Below, in pieces: positions 7,196 to 15,016 of a DNA stretch of 24,485 nucleotides. The position numbers were made by a program, and so were the translations under genes. Position 1 is the first letter of the stretch; the number at the start of each line of letters is the position of its first letter. Under the pieces are notes generated by a model. That model was given only the letters and a program-made list of their open reading frames with translations, was not told the origin of the DNA and ran no database searches. The DNA lies in assembly GCA_019232735.1 (NCBI GenBank), contig JAFANL010000229.1:1-24485 (forward strand), given 5' to 3'. Source of the stretch: Aquitalea sp. Lineage in GTDB: Bacteria > Pseudomonadota > Gammaproteobacteria > Burkholderiales > Chromobacteriaceae.

Positions 7196-7903
7196 ATGAC
7201 ACCGCACATTCTCATCATCGAAGATGACATTCATCTGGCCCAGCTGATCTCTGCCTATCTCACCAAGCATGGCTATCAGGTCAGCCTGCATGGTCGCGGT
7301 GACACCGCGGCCGATGTCATTCTGGAGACCCGCCCCGATCTGGTCATCCTGGATGTCATGCTGCCGGGCAAGGAGGGTTTCGATGTCTGCCGCGAGGTAC
7401 GCCTGCGCTACCCCGGACGCATCCTGATCATGACGGCGCGGGACGAGGATGTGGATGAAATCCTGGGCCTGGAACTGGGGGCGGATGATTATCTGGCCAA
7501 GCCGGTGGAACCGCGCCGCCTGCTGGCAAGGGTCAGGGCACTGCTACGCCGTGGGCTGGCCGATGACAGCAGCCTGGACAGCAGCGACAGCAATGACCTG
7601 GTATTCGGTCAGTTCACCATCAGCCAGGGCACCCGCGCCGCCTATCTGGCCGGCGATGAAATGGAACTGACCACCGCGGAATTCGACCTGTTGTGGTTGC
7701 TGGCCAGCCACGCCGGCCAGGTCTTGTCGCGCGATGACATCATGAACGAGTTGCGTGGCATCGGCTTCGACGGCCTGGATCGCTCCATTGACGCCCGTAT
7801 CTCGCGTCTGCGCAAGAAGCTGGGCGACAGCCCGGACTCCCCCACCCGTATCAAGACCGTGCGCGGCAAGGGTTATCTGTTTTCACGCAGTGACTGGGAA
7901 TGA
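7196..7903 (+). CDS. OmpR-family response regulator, RstA-like
   Basis: A 235-residue DNA-binding response regulator. The receiver domain (about 1-118) has the acidic pair Asp10-Asp11, phosphoacceptor Asp53 in LVILDVMLPG, the Thr in LIMTARDED and the Lys in LAKPVEP. The C-terminal winged-helix domain (about 135-230) contains ELTTAEFDLLWLLASH and SRLRKKLGD...IKTVRGKGYLF. The ATG at 7196 is chosen because the receiver begins three residues later; a TTG at 7169 would overlap the likely promoter. Its stop overlaps the kinase start (ATGA). The kinase resembles RstB, so an RstA-like regulator is the best family guess; the signal is unknown. Its divergence from cstA makes cstA a candidate target. 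Confidence 0.9.
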   Translation: MTPHILIIEDDIHLAQLISAYLTKHGYQVSLHGRGDTAADVILETRPDLVILDVMLPGKEGFDVCREVRLRYPGRILIMTARDEDVDEILGLELGADDYLAKPVEPRRLLARVRALLRRGLADDSSLDSSDSNDLVFGQFTISQGTRAAYLAGDEMELTTAEFDLLWLLASHAGQVLSRDDIMNELRGIGFDGLDRSIDARISRLRKKLGDSPDSPTRIKTVRGKGYLFSRSDWE

Positions 7904-9261
7904 TCAAACTACCTTTTTCCCGGCCCGACAAAAAGTCGCGTCCCGGCAAATCTTCGCTCGCCACCCTGTTCGCCCGCTACTTCATCATCGCCATGGCGGC
8001 AGAGCTGGCCATCATCATCGGTTTTGCCTTCATGCTGGGCAAGCTGTACCAGAATAGCGACAGCGAAAACACCCGCCGCATGCTGGACGGCCCGGCCTCA
8101 CTGCTGCTGCAGGAGCTGGAGCGGGTGACACCGGCCCAGCGTGAACATGCCCTGCCACAGCTGACCCGCCACTTCAGCTATCCGGTGAAGCTGATTGCCA
8201 CGCCGCCTGCGGATCTGGATCCGGAAAGCAAACAGAACTTTGCCACCGGCAAAACCTATCTCGACTTCGACAACAACCTGCTGTACATCCCGCTGCCAGA
8301 TGAAAAACGTATGGTGATGATGGGACCGCTGGACGCCACCTCCAATGGCAATGACAGCGGCTGGATTACCGAGGACATCGAAGTCCTGTTGCTGTGGATC
8401 CTGTTTACCGGCAGCACGCTGGGACTGCTGATCTACTTCTACCTGCGGCCAATGTGGCGCGACCTGGTCTCGGTACGCAATGCCGCCGAGCTGTTTGCCA
8501 ATGGCGACTTCCATGTCCGGACCTCGCAGGCACACAGCCGGCTGTTCGCCCCGCTATCCACCGCCCTCAACAGCATGGCGGCGCGACTGGAACGCCTGCT
8601 GGAAATGCACCAGGCCATGAGCCATGCGGTGGCGCATGAAATCCGCACCCCGATTGCCCGCCTGCGCTTTGGCCTGACCATGCTGGAAGAAGAGGACGAT
8701 CCGGACGAACGCCAGCGCTACCACGACGGCATGGAGCGCGACATGCAGGAGCTGGAGGAGCTGATCAGCGCCAGCATGGAATATGCCAAGCTCAACCGTG
8801 GCGACTCCATCCTGCAACGCGAACAGGTCGACCTGTATGACTGGTTTGATGACCTGCTGGATCTGGTGGACCCGCTGAAACCGGCCACGCTCAGCCTGAC
8901 CATGGAATGCGCCCGTGGCCATGCCACCTTTGACCGCAAGCTGATTTACATTGCCAGCCGCAACCTGCTGTTGAATGCATTCAAATATGCACAAAGCAGA
9001 GTGCATCTGATCGTCGAGCGCCATGGCACCATGCTGGACATCCATGTCGATGATGATGGCCACGGCATTCCGGCAGAAGACCGGGAGCGGATTTTCGAAC
9101 CCTTCCGCCGACTGGACCGCAGCCGCGACCGTGCGACCGGCGGTTACGGGCTGGGCCTGTCCTATGTGCGGTTGATTGCCGAACACCATGGCGGCAGTGC
9201 CTTTGCCAGCAACAGCCCGCTGGGCGGGGCCCGCCTGACCTTGCGCATCGCCCTGGGATGA
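7900..9261 (+). CDS. Membrane sensor histidine kinase, RstB-like
   Basis: A 453-residue kinase. Transmembrane segments at about residues 26-47 and 161-182 flank a periplasmic region of about 110 residues. A HAMP linker is followed by the dimerisation domain with phosphoacceptor His246 in HAVAHEIRTPIARLRFGL. The ATPase domain has an N-box around Asn355-Asn359 (RNLLLNAFKYA), a G1 box at 384-389 (DDDGHG) and a G2 box (GGYGLGLS). All catalytic motifs are intact. The short periplasmic domain with a PVKLIATPPADLD segment and the IRTPIARLRF H-box resemble RstB. Translation is coupled to the response regulator by a 4-bp ATGA overlap. Confidence 0.9.
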   Translation: MIKLPFSRPDKKSRPGKSSLATLFARYFIIAMAAELAIIIGFAFMLGKLYQNSDSENTRRMLDGPASLLLQELERVTPAQREHALPQLTRHFSYPVKLIATPPADLDPESKQNFATGKTYLDFDNNLLYIPLPDEKRMVMMGPLDATSNGNDSGWITEDIEVLLLWILFTGSTLGLLIYFYLRPMWRDLVSVRNAAELFANGDFHVRTSQAHSRLFAPLSTALNSMAARLERLLEMHQAMSHAVAHEIRTPIARLRFGLTMLEEEDDPDERQRYHDGMERDMQELEELISASMEYAKLNRGDSILQREQVDLYDWFDDLLDLVDPLKPATLSLTMECARGHATFDRKLIYIASRNLLLNAFKYAQSRVHLIVERHGTMLDIHVDDDGHGIPAEDRERIFEPFRRLDRSRDRATGGYGLGLSYVRLIAEHHGGSAFASNSPLGGARLTLRIALG

Positions 9262-9266
9262 ATCGG

Positions 9267-9293
9267 GTCACAGCCTGTCACAATCCTGTGACA
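9267..9293. promoter_or_regulatory. Candidate response-regulator binding repeats
   Basis: Right after the kinase stop are three related half-sites: GTCACA (9267-9272), TGTCACA (9276-9282) and TGTGACA (9287-9293). The first two are direct repeats at a 10-bp period, as OmpR/PhoB-type regulators bind. The last two form a perfect 7-bp inverted repeat with a 4-bp spacer. They lie 72 bp before the hydrolase start. They could equally fold as a transcript-end hairpin, though there is no T run. Confidence 0.4.
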
Positions 9294-9364
9294 CTAAGCG
9301 GACAGACTGGTGGCTTTTTCCTGTGCATACTGCAGGCTGTTTATCATCCTGTCCGGAATTCGTC

Positions 9365-10198
9365 ATGACCAAAACCCGTCCCGCCGCCCTGTTGATTCAT
9401 GGGTTGGGTGGCACTGTTTACGACCTTGGTTCCCTGGGCCGCACCCTGGAAGATGTGGGCATCACCACCCATGCGCCCCTGCTGCCTGGTCATGGCACCG
9501 AACCGGATGACTTGCTGGAAACCGACTGGCAAGACTGGATCAACAGCATGCGTGCCGAATACCGCGCCCTGAAACAACGCCATGGCGTGGTGCATCTGGC
9601 CGGTGTCTGCCTGGGTGCCCTGGTGGCGCTGGAAGTGGCCCGTCTGGAAAATCATCAGGACAAGCTGGCCCTGTACGCACCGCCGCTGTTCCTGGATGGC
9701 TGGAGCCTGCCGCGCCTGACCTGGCTGCGCAAACTGGGCTACATCCTGCCTGGCATGGCCAAACGCATGCGCGTGCCGGAAGCCGATCCCTTCGGCATCA
9801 AGAATCCGCGCATCCGCAAACTGATCCAGCAGCGCTTTGAGCGCGGCGAGCGTTTCCACTACCCCTATGTGCCGCTGGCCTGTATCCGCGAAGTGGACAA
9901 ACTGCGCAAGCAGCTGATGCCGCGACTGAAGGAAATTACCTGTCCCACACTGATTGTGCACGCCGATGAGGACGACATCACCAGTCCGCGTTCAGCGCAT
10001 CATCTGCAGGCCCATCTGGGTGGCAAGGTGGATTTCATGCCGCTGTCCGATAGCTATCACATGATTCTGGTCGATAACGAACGCATGCAGGTACTGGCTC
10101 GCAGCGTGGACTTCTTCCAGGCAAAACCGGCCGCCAAACCGCGTCCGACCGCCGCCGTGGTGCAGCAGGAATGGCAGGGCGAACCCCTGACGGCCTGA
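9365..10198 (+). CDS. Alpha/beta hydrolase, Est30-like, with cysteine at the nucleophile position
   Basis: A 277-residue cytoplasmic alpha/beta hydrolase resembling the Est30/monoacylglycerol-lipase group. The oxyanion loop is LLIHGLGG (residues 9-16), followed by LPGHGTEPDDL. The nucleophile elbow reads GVCLG, with Cys82 (TGC at 9608-9610) where esterases have Ser. The remaining triad looks intact: Asp203 in ADEDDITSP and His232 in SYHMILVD. An Est30-like carboxylesterase is expected from the fold, but the Cys puts ordinary esterase activity in doubt; thioesterase-like, dienelactone-like or non-catalytic roles are possible. The ATG at 9365 is chosen because the first beta strand begins at once and GGAA precedes it; an in-frame upstream ATG would add 14 residues. 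A strong hairpin follows. Confidence 0.85.
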   Translation: MTKTRPAALLIHGLGGTVYDLGSLGRTLEDVGITTHAPLLPGHGTEPDDLLETDWQDWINSMRAEYRALKQRHGVVHLAGVCLGALVALEVARLENHQDKLALYAPPLFLDGWSLPRLTWLRKLGYILPGMAKRMRVPEADPFGIKNPRIRKLIQQRFERGERFHYPYVPLACIREVDKLRKQLMPRLKEITCPTLIVHADEDDITSPRSAHHLQAHLGGKVDFMPLSDSYHMILVDNERMQVLARSVDFFQAKPAAKPRPTAAVVQQEWQGEPLTA

Positions 10199-10225
10199 AA
10201 CGACCTCGTTCATTCCCGCTCCACT

Positions 10226-10254
10226 GGGCCGGTGCTGGCAACAGCAACCGGCCC
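10226..10254 (+). terminator. Terminator hairpin after the hydrolase gene
   Basis: GGGCCGGT-GCTG (10226-10237), GCAA loop, CAGC-A-ACCGGCCC (10242-10254), then TGTTTGTTGTT. The stem is 12 bp with one bulged A, a GNRA-type loop and a T-rich tail. Confidence 0.8.
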
Positions 10255-10336
10255 TGTTTGTTGTTGGTGGTCGCAAGTTCCGCCGCTTCATCAAATGCAA
10301 CAAACTCTGCCGCTTTGTCATGCAATGTCACCAAGC

Positions 10337-10554
10337 CGGCACAGCGCGGCCACACAGCCAAAACGCTAGCCGCACAGTGCCGACGACAAGCTCTGGCACA
10401 CTGTCTCCCATGCAAACCGGCCCTGTCGCGGAACCCCCGAGCTCGCGGCAAGGCTTTTGCTCTGTATCTGTAGGGTCTGGTAACGGACCCGTACTCCTCT
10501 GTCCTTTTGTGTGACTTTGTGCAACCCGCCCCCCTCTGGCGGGTTCTTTTTTTT
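10337..10554 (+). ncRNA. Candidate small RNA ending in a strong terminator
   Basis: The 430-bp gap between the hydrolase and hemF has no convincing reading frame, but it carries ordered structure. A stem is formed by CGGCAC (10337-10342) / GTGCCG (10377-10382), a 3x3 internal loop, and GCGGC (10346-10350) / GCCGC (10369-10373). A second hairpin is GGGTC (10473-10477) / GACCC (10486-10490). It ends in a textbook terminator at 10523-10554. Because the hydrolase already has its own terminator at 10226-10254, the second one implies an independent transcript. I could not find a clear promoter and do not recognise a family; SRP RNA, 6S, tmRNA and RNase P signatures are absent. Boundaries are approximate. 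Confidence 0.4.
10523..10554 (+). terminator. Strong rho-independent terminator upstream of hemF
   Basis: AACCCGCC (10523-10530), 7-nt loop, GGCGGGTT (10538-10545), C, then eight T (10547-10554). It reads on the plus strand and isolates hemF from upstream transcription. Confidence 0.9.
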
Positions 10555-10588
10555 CCGGATCGCCCTTCCTCGTGCAGCTGAACGGCTC

Positions 10589-10597
10589 TGTTACAAT
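10589..10597 (+). promoter_or_regulatory. Extended -10 promoter of hemF
   Basis: TGTTACAAT matches an extended -10 (TGn-TACAAT). It predicts initiation near 10604 and a leader of about 24 nt. The -35 region is poor. Confidence 0.6.
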
Positions 10598-10627
10598 GCC
10601 AGCCACACCACCACCCAGGATATTGCG

Positions 10628-11536
10628 ATGAGCCACCCCCACGCTGACAAGGTCAAAGCTTTTTTGCTGCAACTGCAAGACCAGATCTGTGCTGCACTGG
10701 AGCAGGCCGATGGCCGGGGCCGCTTTGTCGAGGATGCCTGGGAGCGCCCGGCTGGCGGTGGTGGCCGTAGCCGGGTATTGAGCCATGGCGCGGTCTTCGA
10801 GCAGGCCGGCGTCAATTTCTCCCATGTCAGTGGCGATGCCCTGCCCGCCTCGGCGACGGCACATCGTCCCGAACTGGCCGGTCGCCGTTTCGAAGCCATG
10901 GGCGTGTCGCTGGTGATTCATCCGGAAAATCCGCACGTTCCCACCAGCCATGCCAATGTGCGCTTTTTCATTGCCGAGCAGGAGGGTGCCGAGCCGATCT
11001 GGTGGTTTGGTGGTGGCTTTGACCTGACACCGTTTTATGCCGTGGAAGAAGACGTCATCCACTGGCATACCGTGGCACGGGATCTGTGCCAGCCCTTTGG
11101 CAATCAGGTGTATGCCGACTACAAGAAATGGTGCGATGAATATTTCTTCCTCAAGCACCGTAACGAAGCGCGTGGCGTAGGTGGGCTGTTCTTTGACGAT
11201 CTCAATGCCTGGGGCTTTGAGCGTAGCTTTGCCTTCATGCAGGCAGTGGGCCAGGGCTTTGTCAGCGCCTATGTCCCCATCGTCGACAAGCGCAAAGCCA
11301 CGCCGTGGACCGAGGCACAGCGCCAGTTCCAGCTGTACCGCCGTGGCCGCTATGTGGAATTCAACCTGGTATGGGACCGTGGCACGCTGTTCGGCCTGCA
11401 GACCGGAGGCCGTACCGAATCCATCCTGATGTCCATGCCGCCGCTGGTGCGTTGGGAATACGGCTATCAGCCGGCGGATGGCAGTGCCGAAGCCGAGCTG
11501 TACCAGCGCTTCCTGCCGGTACGGGACTGGATCTGA
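10628..11536 (+). CDS. hemF: Oxygen-dependent coproporphyrinogen III oxidase
   Basis: A 302-residue cytoplasmic enzyme. It oxidatively decarboxylates two propionates of coproporphyrinogen III to give protoporphyrinogen IX, using O2, in haem synthesis. Conserved HemF segments are clear: VSLVIHPENPHVPTSHANVR near residues 95-115, WWFGGGFDLTPFY near 125-137, RGVGGLFFDD near 180, YVEFNLVWDRGTLFGLQTGG near 240-260 and ESILMSMPPLVRW near 262-274. The length is normal. The ATG at 10628 is preceded by AGGA at 8 nt. A longer in-frame start would run through the promoter and terminator and is rejected. It is convergent with the diguanylate cyclase gene, with a 12-bp gap and no obvious terminator between. 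Confidence 0.97.
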   Translation: MSHPHADKVKAFLLQLQDQICAALEQADGRGRFVEDAWERPAGGGGRSRVLSHGAVFEQAGVNFSHVSGDALPASATAHRPELAGRRFEAMGVSLVIHPENPHVPTSHANVRFFIAEQEGAEPIWWFGGGFDLTPFYAVEEDVIHWHTVARDLCQPFGNQVYADYKKWCDEYFFLKHRNEARGVGGLFFDDLNAWGFERSFAFMQAVGQGFVSAYVPIVDKRKATPWTEAQRQFQLYRRGRYVEFNLVWDRGTLFGLQTGGRTESILMSMPPLVRWEYGYQPADGSAEAELYQRFLPVRDWI

Positions 11537-11548
11537 GCCAAATCCGGG

Positions 11549-13144
11549 CTACTGCACACCGGGTGGCTGCCCTTGCAGGTCCAGGCACACCCGGTTGCGC
11601 CCTTCCTGCTTGGCGCGGTACATGGCATCATCCGCCCGCTTTAGCACGGCTCCCGGCGTGCTGTCACTACTGAGCACCACGGCACAGCCCATGCTGGCCG
11701 TGACCTTGTCCGGCAAACCCAGCCGCGACCAGTTCAACCGTTCCAGTTGCAGGCGCAAACGTACCGCCGCCTTCATGGCATCGCGCAGCCCGGTGGCAGG
11801 CAGCACCAGTACGAACTCCTCTCCCCCCAGCCTGGCCACCATGTCCTGGCTGCGCAGCAGGCGCAGGGCCAGCCGCACCAGCACCTTCAACACCTCGTCG
11901 CCAACCGCATGACCAAAGGTGTCGTTGACCTGCTTGAAATGGTCCAGGTCCACCATGACCAGCGCAAACACCTCGCCCCGCTCACGGTAAGCCTGGAACA
12001 GCTGGGCCAGCACGGCCTGAAAAGCCCGGTGATTCAGCGCTCCAGTCAGCGGGTCATGCTCGGACAGGCGCCGTAATTGCCGGTTAAGCAACCAGGTACG
12101 GTTCAATAACTCCAGCGCCAGCCACAGCAATAATGCCGCCACCATGCCGGGCGCGGCACCGCGCAGGATTTTCCCCGCCAATACGCTATTTGGCAGATAG
12201 TGCACCACTCGCATGCCGCTATCGCCCAGGGCACTGACCTTGACGTGAGCGGTGGGGCCAGCGATGTAGTCGCTGCTGAGCGGCAGACGCAGCAGGTTTT
12301 CCTGGGGCAGGGGTTGCTCGTCGCTGGCAGCGACAATCTGGTTCTGTGCATTCAGCAGATAAAGACTGCCCATCTCATCGCCGCCGCGACCCATCAACTC
12401 TTGCAAGGTGGTGATGGTGATATCCATGCACAGCACCCCGTAAAAACGGCCATTTGCCCAGATGGGCTGGCTGATGGTCAGCATCGGCCCCTTGCCTGCC
12501 TGGTCGATATACACCGGGGTCATCACCCGCCGCCCATCCGGATTGACAATGGGCAGTGCCATGCGCCAGAACAGGCCAGCGCTGGTTTCCGCGCTGTAAT
12601 GGTAGCTGCGGCCGGATACATAGGGGTACAGGTAGATGAATTGCCGGGCAGATACGTAATACACCCAGGCCACGCCGTTGTGGTCCAGATTGCGGTAGGC
12701 TGCCGACATCATCGGAGCCAGGCCCAGTGCAATCCCCATCTCGTGGCGTCGCTGCGGCACAAGCTCTCCAGTCCGCCCCTGGGCAGTCAGATTGCCGATG
12801 AGATGGTGGCTGAAGGCTGGTGGCAGATGATCAAGGGTAAGGTAGTCGCCCTCTGGCGCATTCTGCAGTGCCAACAGCAGCTCTTGCTCAACCGGGAAAG
12901 ACTCTCCCCATTGCAGCTCACGCGTCGCCTCGGCCTGTATGGTGTCGATATAGCCGTAGATCTTGCCAAAGTGTTGCTGGATCAGCTCCAGCGCATGCTG
13001 GGCATGCTGATCGGACAGACGAAGTTCGCGAGAATAGACAAACCAGCCATTGGACAAGACCAATAGCAGCAGGACCAGCATCAGCCCGCCACGAAAAGTG
13101 CGCTGATTGTCCAATACCACTTCGCCCAGCAGCCTCTTTCGCAT
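11549..13144 (-). CDS. Membrane diguanylate cyclase with periplasmic Cache-like sensor
   Basis: A 531-residue protein. Transmembrane segments at about 18-38 and 327-348 enclose a periplasmic sensor of some 290 residues. That sensor has double-Cache-like features, such as TPVYIDQAGKGPMLTISQPI and GRFYGVLCMDITI. The cytoplasmic GGDEF domain begins at about residue 365 (LSEHDPLTGALNHRAF). Metal-site residues in MVDLDHFKQVND are intact, and the active-site loop is GGEEF (440-444). A product-inhibition I-site RxxD (RSQD) lies five residues before it. It should make c-di-GMP from GTP in response to an extracytoplasmic small molecule, with feedback inhibition. The Shine-Dalgarno is weak. The region upstream (13145-13261) holds no gene and no promoter I can assign. 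Confidence 0.9.
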   Translation of the reverse strand: MRKRLLGEVVLDNQRTFRGGLMLVLLLLVLSNGWFVYSRELRLSDQHAQHALELIQQHFGKIYGYIDTIQAEATRELQWGESFPVEQELLLALQNAPEGDYLTLDHLPPAFSHHLIGNLTAQGRTGELVPQRRHEMGIALGLAPMMSAAYRNLDHNGVAWVYYVSARQFIYLYPYVSGRSYHYSAETSAGLFWRMALPIVNPDGRRVMTPVYIDQAGKGPMLTISQPIWANGRFYGVLCMDITITTLQELMGRGGDEMGSLYLLNAQNQIVAASDEQPLPQENLLRLPLSSDYIAGPTAHVKVSALGDSGMRVVHYLPNSVLAGKILRGAAPGMVAALLLWLALELLNRTWLLNRQLRRLSEHDPLTGALNHRAFQAVLAQLFQAYRERGEVFALVMVDLDHFKQVNDTFGHAVGDEVLKVLVRLALRLLRSQDMVARLGGEEFVLVLPATGLRDAMKAAVRLRLQLERLNWSRLGLPDKVTASMGCAVVLSSDSTPGAVLKRADDAMYRAKQEGRNRVCLDLQGQPPGVQ

Positions 13145-13261
13145 CTCGCCAACCCGCTTGTGACCCAGTTGACACTAGAGCACTGTTTTAGATGTACCCA
13201 TTAAGCTAACACGGGAATCTGACAAGCTGTAGCCAACGTGGCGAGACAAGCGCAAAGCGTT

Positions 13262-13288
13262 GCAAACGGGCCGCAATGGCCCGTTTGC
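13262..13288 (-). terminator. Hairpin terminator after azoR
   Basis: GCAAACGGGCC (13262-13272), GCAAT loop, GGCCCGTTTGC (13278-13288). The stem is a perfect 11 bp, 13 bp beyond the azoR stop. The downstream minus-strand sequence is only weakly T-rich. Confidence 0.75.
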
Positions 13289-13301
13289 CCAGTACGACGG
13301 A

Positions 13302-13910
13302 TTAGCGGGTCAGTCTGGCAATGTCTTGCTTGGCAGCATGAATCGCCGTGGCACGCTTGTCTTCGCCCATATTCACCGCTTCGGCGCGGACGAATTCGAT
13401 ATCGGTCACGCCAAGGAAACCCAGTACGGTGCGCAGATAGTCTTCCTGGAAGTCCATCAGCTGACCTTGCTCGGTGGAGTAAACACCACCACGTGTGGAG
13501 GCAATCAGGACTTTCTTGCCACCGGCCAGGCCTTGCGGACCGTTTTCGGTGTACTTGAAGGTGCGGCCAGCTGCGGCAACGCGGTCAATCCAGCTCTTCA
13601 GCTGCGACGGAATGGAGAAGTTGTACATCGGCGCACCAATCACCAGGATGTCAGCAGCCAGAAACTCTTCGATCAGCTCATTGCTCAGTGCACTTTCCTG
13701 ACGTTGGGTGTCGTTCCAGTCGGCCTGCTCGGTAAAGTTGGCGGCAATGATTTCACCGGACAGATGGGCAATCGGCTGGGCGGCCAGATCACGGTAGCTG
13801 ATGCTCAGCTCGCCGTGCTGCTGACGCAGACCGGCCACGATGGCGGCTGTCAGTTGGCGGGAAACAGAATTCTGACCAAGGATGCTGGAATCAAGATGCA
13901 ACAGTTTCAT
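13302..13910 (-). CDS. azoR: FMN-dependent NADH-azoreductase
   Basis: A 202-residue flavodoxin-fold quinone/azo reductase. The N-terminal FMN loop is LDSSILGQNSVSRQLT (about residues 6-21). PMYNFSIPSQLKSWIDRV (about 94-111) is the AzoR hallmark that binds the isoalloxazine. An ASTRGGVYS loop follows near 137-145. Length and order match AzoR closely. The enzyme reduces azo dyes and quinones by two electrons with NAD(P)H; in cells it mainly protects against quinone and thiol stress. The start is preceded by AGAGGA. It is divergent from a LysR gene that probably controls it. Confidence 0.95.
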   Translation of the reverse strand: MKLLHLDSSILGQNSVSRQLTAAIVAGLRQQHGELSISYRDLAAQPIAHLSGEIIAANFTEQADWNDTQRQESALSNELIEEFLAADILVIGAPMYNFSIPSQLKSWIDRVAAAGRTFKYTENGPQGLAGGKKVLIASTRGGVYSTEQGQLMDFQEDYLRTVLGFLGVTDIEFVRAEAVNMGEDKRATAIHAAKQDIARLTR

Positions 13911-13946
13911 GGGGGGTGTCCTCTTTGTGCGTTAAGCGATGGAGGA

Positions 13947-13975
13947 ATAGTAGTTTTTGCCCGCCAGCGTGACTA
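13947..13975 (-). promoter_or_regulatory. Candidate azoR promoter
   Basis: On the minus strand TAGTCA (13970-13975), a 17-bp spacer and TACTAT (13947-13952) form a plausible sigma70 promoter. It leads to a 5' leader of about 30 nt before azoR. Confidence 0.4.
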
Positions 13976-13994
13976 GACTGCAAAAAAAGGAAAC

Positions 13995-14016
13995 ATTGTT
14001 CCATCAATAGGACAAT
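13995..14016. promoter_or_regulatory. Imperfect palindrome over the LysR gene ribosome-binding site
   Basis: ATTGTTCC (13995-14002) and GGACAAT (14010-14016) form an inverted repeat with one extra base. It covers the AGGA Shine-Dalgarno just before the LysR ATG at 14020. That position fits an autorepression site, or an RNA hairpin hiding the ribosome-binding site. Confidence 0.4.
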
Positions 14017-14019
14017 CTG

Positions 14020-14946
14020 ATGCAAGACCTGAATGACCTGCTGTACTTTGCCAAAGTGGTCGAACATGGAGGCTTCATGGCCGCCAGCCGCATGCTGGGT
14101 ATTCCCAAATCACGCCTGTCACGACGGGTGGCCGAACTGGAAGAGCGGTTGGGTGTACGCCTGCTGCAACGTACCACCCGCAGACTGGCGCTGACCGAAG
14201 TGGGCAGCAGTTATTACCAGCACTGCCAGGCCATGCTGGCTGAAGCGGCCGCTGCCGATGATGCCATCACCCGTCTGACTACCGAGCCCCGTGGCCTGAT
14301 CCGGGTCAGCTGCCCGGAGCTGCTGGCCAAGACCCTGCTGGCCCCGGTGCTCCCCCGCTTCATGCAGCGCTATCCGCAAGTACGGGTCGCGCTGGAGGCC
14401 ACCAGCCGGCGGGTGGATCTGATCGAGGACAATATCGACGTCGCCCTTCGCGTGCGCAACAGCCTGCATGACAGTGCGAATCTGGTGGTACGCCAGCTTG
14501 CGGTCAGCCAGGTCATCCTGGTGGCCAGCCCCGCCTTCATGCACGATCGCCCCACCCCGCGTTCGCCGGCAGAACTGGCCGGCCTGCCGGCACTGACCAT
14601 GAGCCGCCCGGATGGGCGTGGCCAGTGGCAGTTGCTGGATCAGGCCGGCCACACTTACACACTGCAGATCGACAATCCCCGCCTGATGACCGATGATCTG
14701 TTGGTTTTGCTGGAGGCCGCCATTGCCGGCATGGGCATTGCCGCCTTGCCGGTCATGGTGTGTGACGAAGCCCTGCAACAAGGTCGCCTGCTACGCTTGC
14801 TGCCGGAATTCGACAGCCCGTGGGGCATTCTGCATGCGGCCTTCACCAGCCGGCGCGGCCTGTCCCCCGCAGTGCGGGCCTTTATCGATTTTCTGGTCAG
14901 TGACCTGATTCCACCCGGCCACTCGTCCTATCTGCCTCCCGGATGA
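14020..14946 (+). CDS. LysR-family regulator divergent from azoR
   Basis: A 308-residue LysR-type regulator. The helix-turn-helix spans about residues 5-62 (LLYFAKVVEHGGFMAASRML ... SRLSRRVAELEERLGVRLLQRTTRRL). The effector domain begins near 90 and includes the RVDLIEDNIDVALRVRN block typical of the CrgA/DsdC-like betaproteobacterial subgroup. It is head to head with azoR across 109 bp, so control of azoR is the simplest inference; the ligand is unknown but could be a quinone or an electrophile. The dienelactone hydrolase gene follows 70 bp downstream in the same direction and may be co-transcribed. Confidence 0.9.
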   Translation: MQDLNDLLYFAKVVEHGGFMAASRMLGIPKSRLSRRVAELEERLGVRLLQRTTRRLALTEVGSSYYQHCQAMLAEAAAADDAITRLTTEPRGLIRVSCPELLAKTLLAPVLPRFMQRYPQVRVALEATSRRVDLIEDNIDVALRVRNSLHDSANLVVRQLAVSQVILVASPAFMHDRPTPRSPAELAGLPALTMSRPDGRGQWQLLDQAGHTYTLQIDNPRLMTDDLLVLLEAAIAGMGIAALPVMVCDEALQQGRLLRLLPEFDSPWGILHAAFTSRRGLSPAVRAFIDFLVSDLIPPGHSSYLPPG

Positions 14947-15016
14947 AGCACCAACAGAAACAGACGCGGCCGCCCACCCCATTGATGCAGTTCAATCCAC
15001 CACAAGGAGTCCAAGC

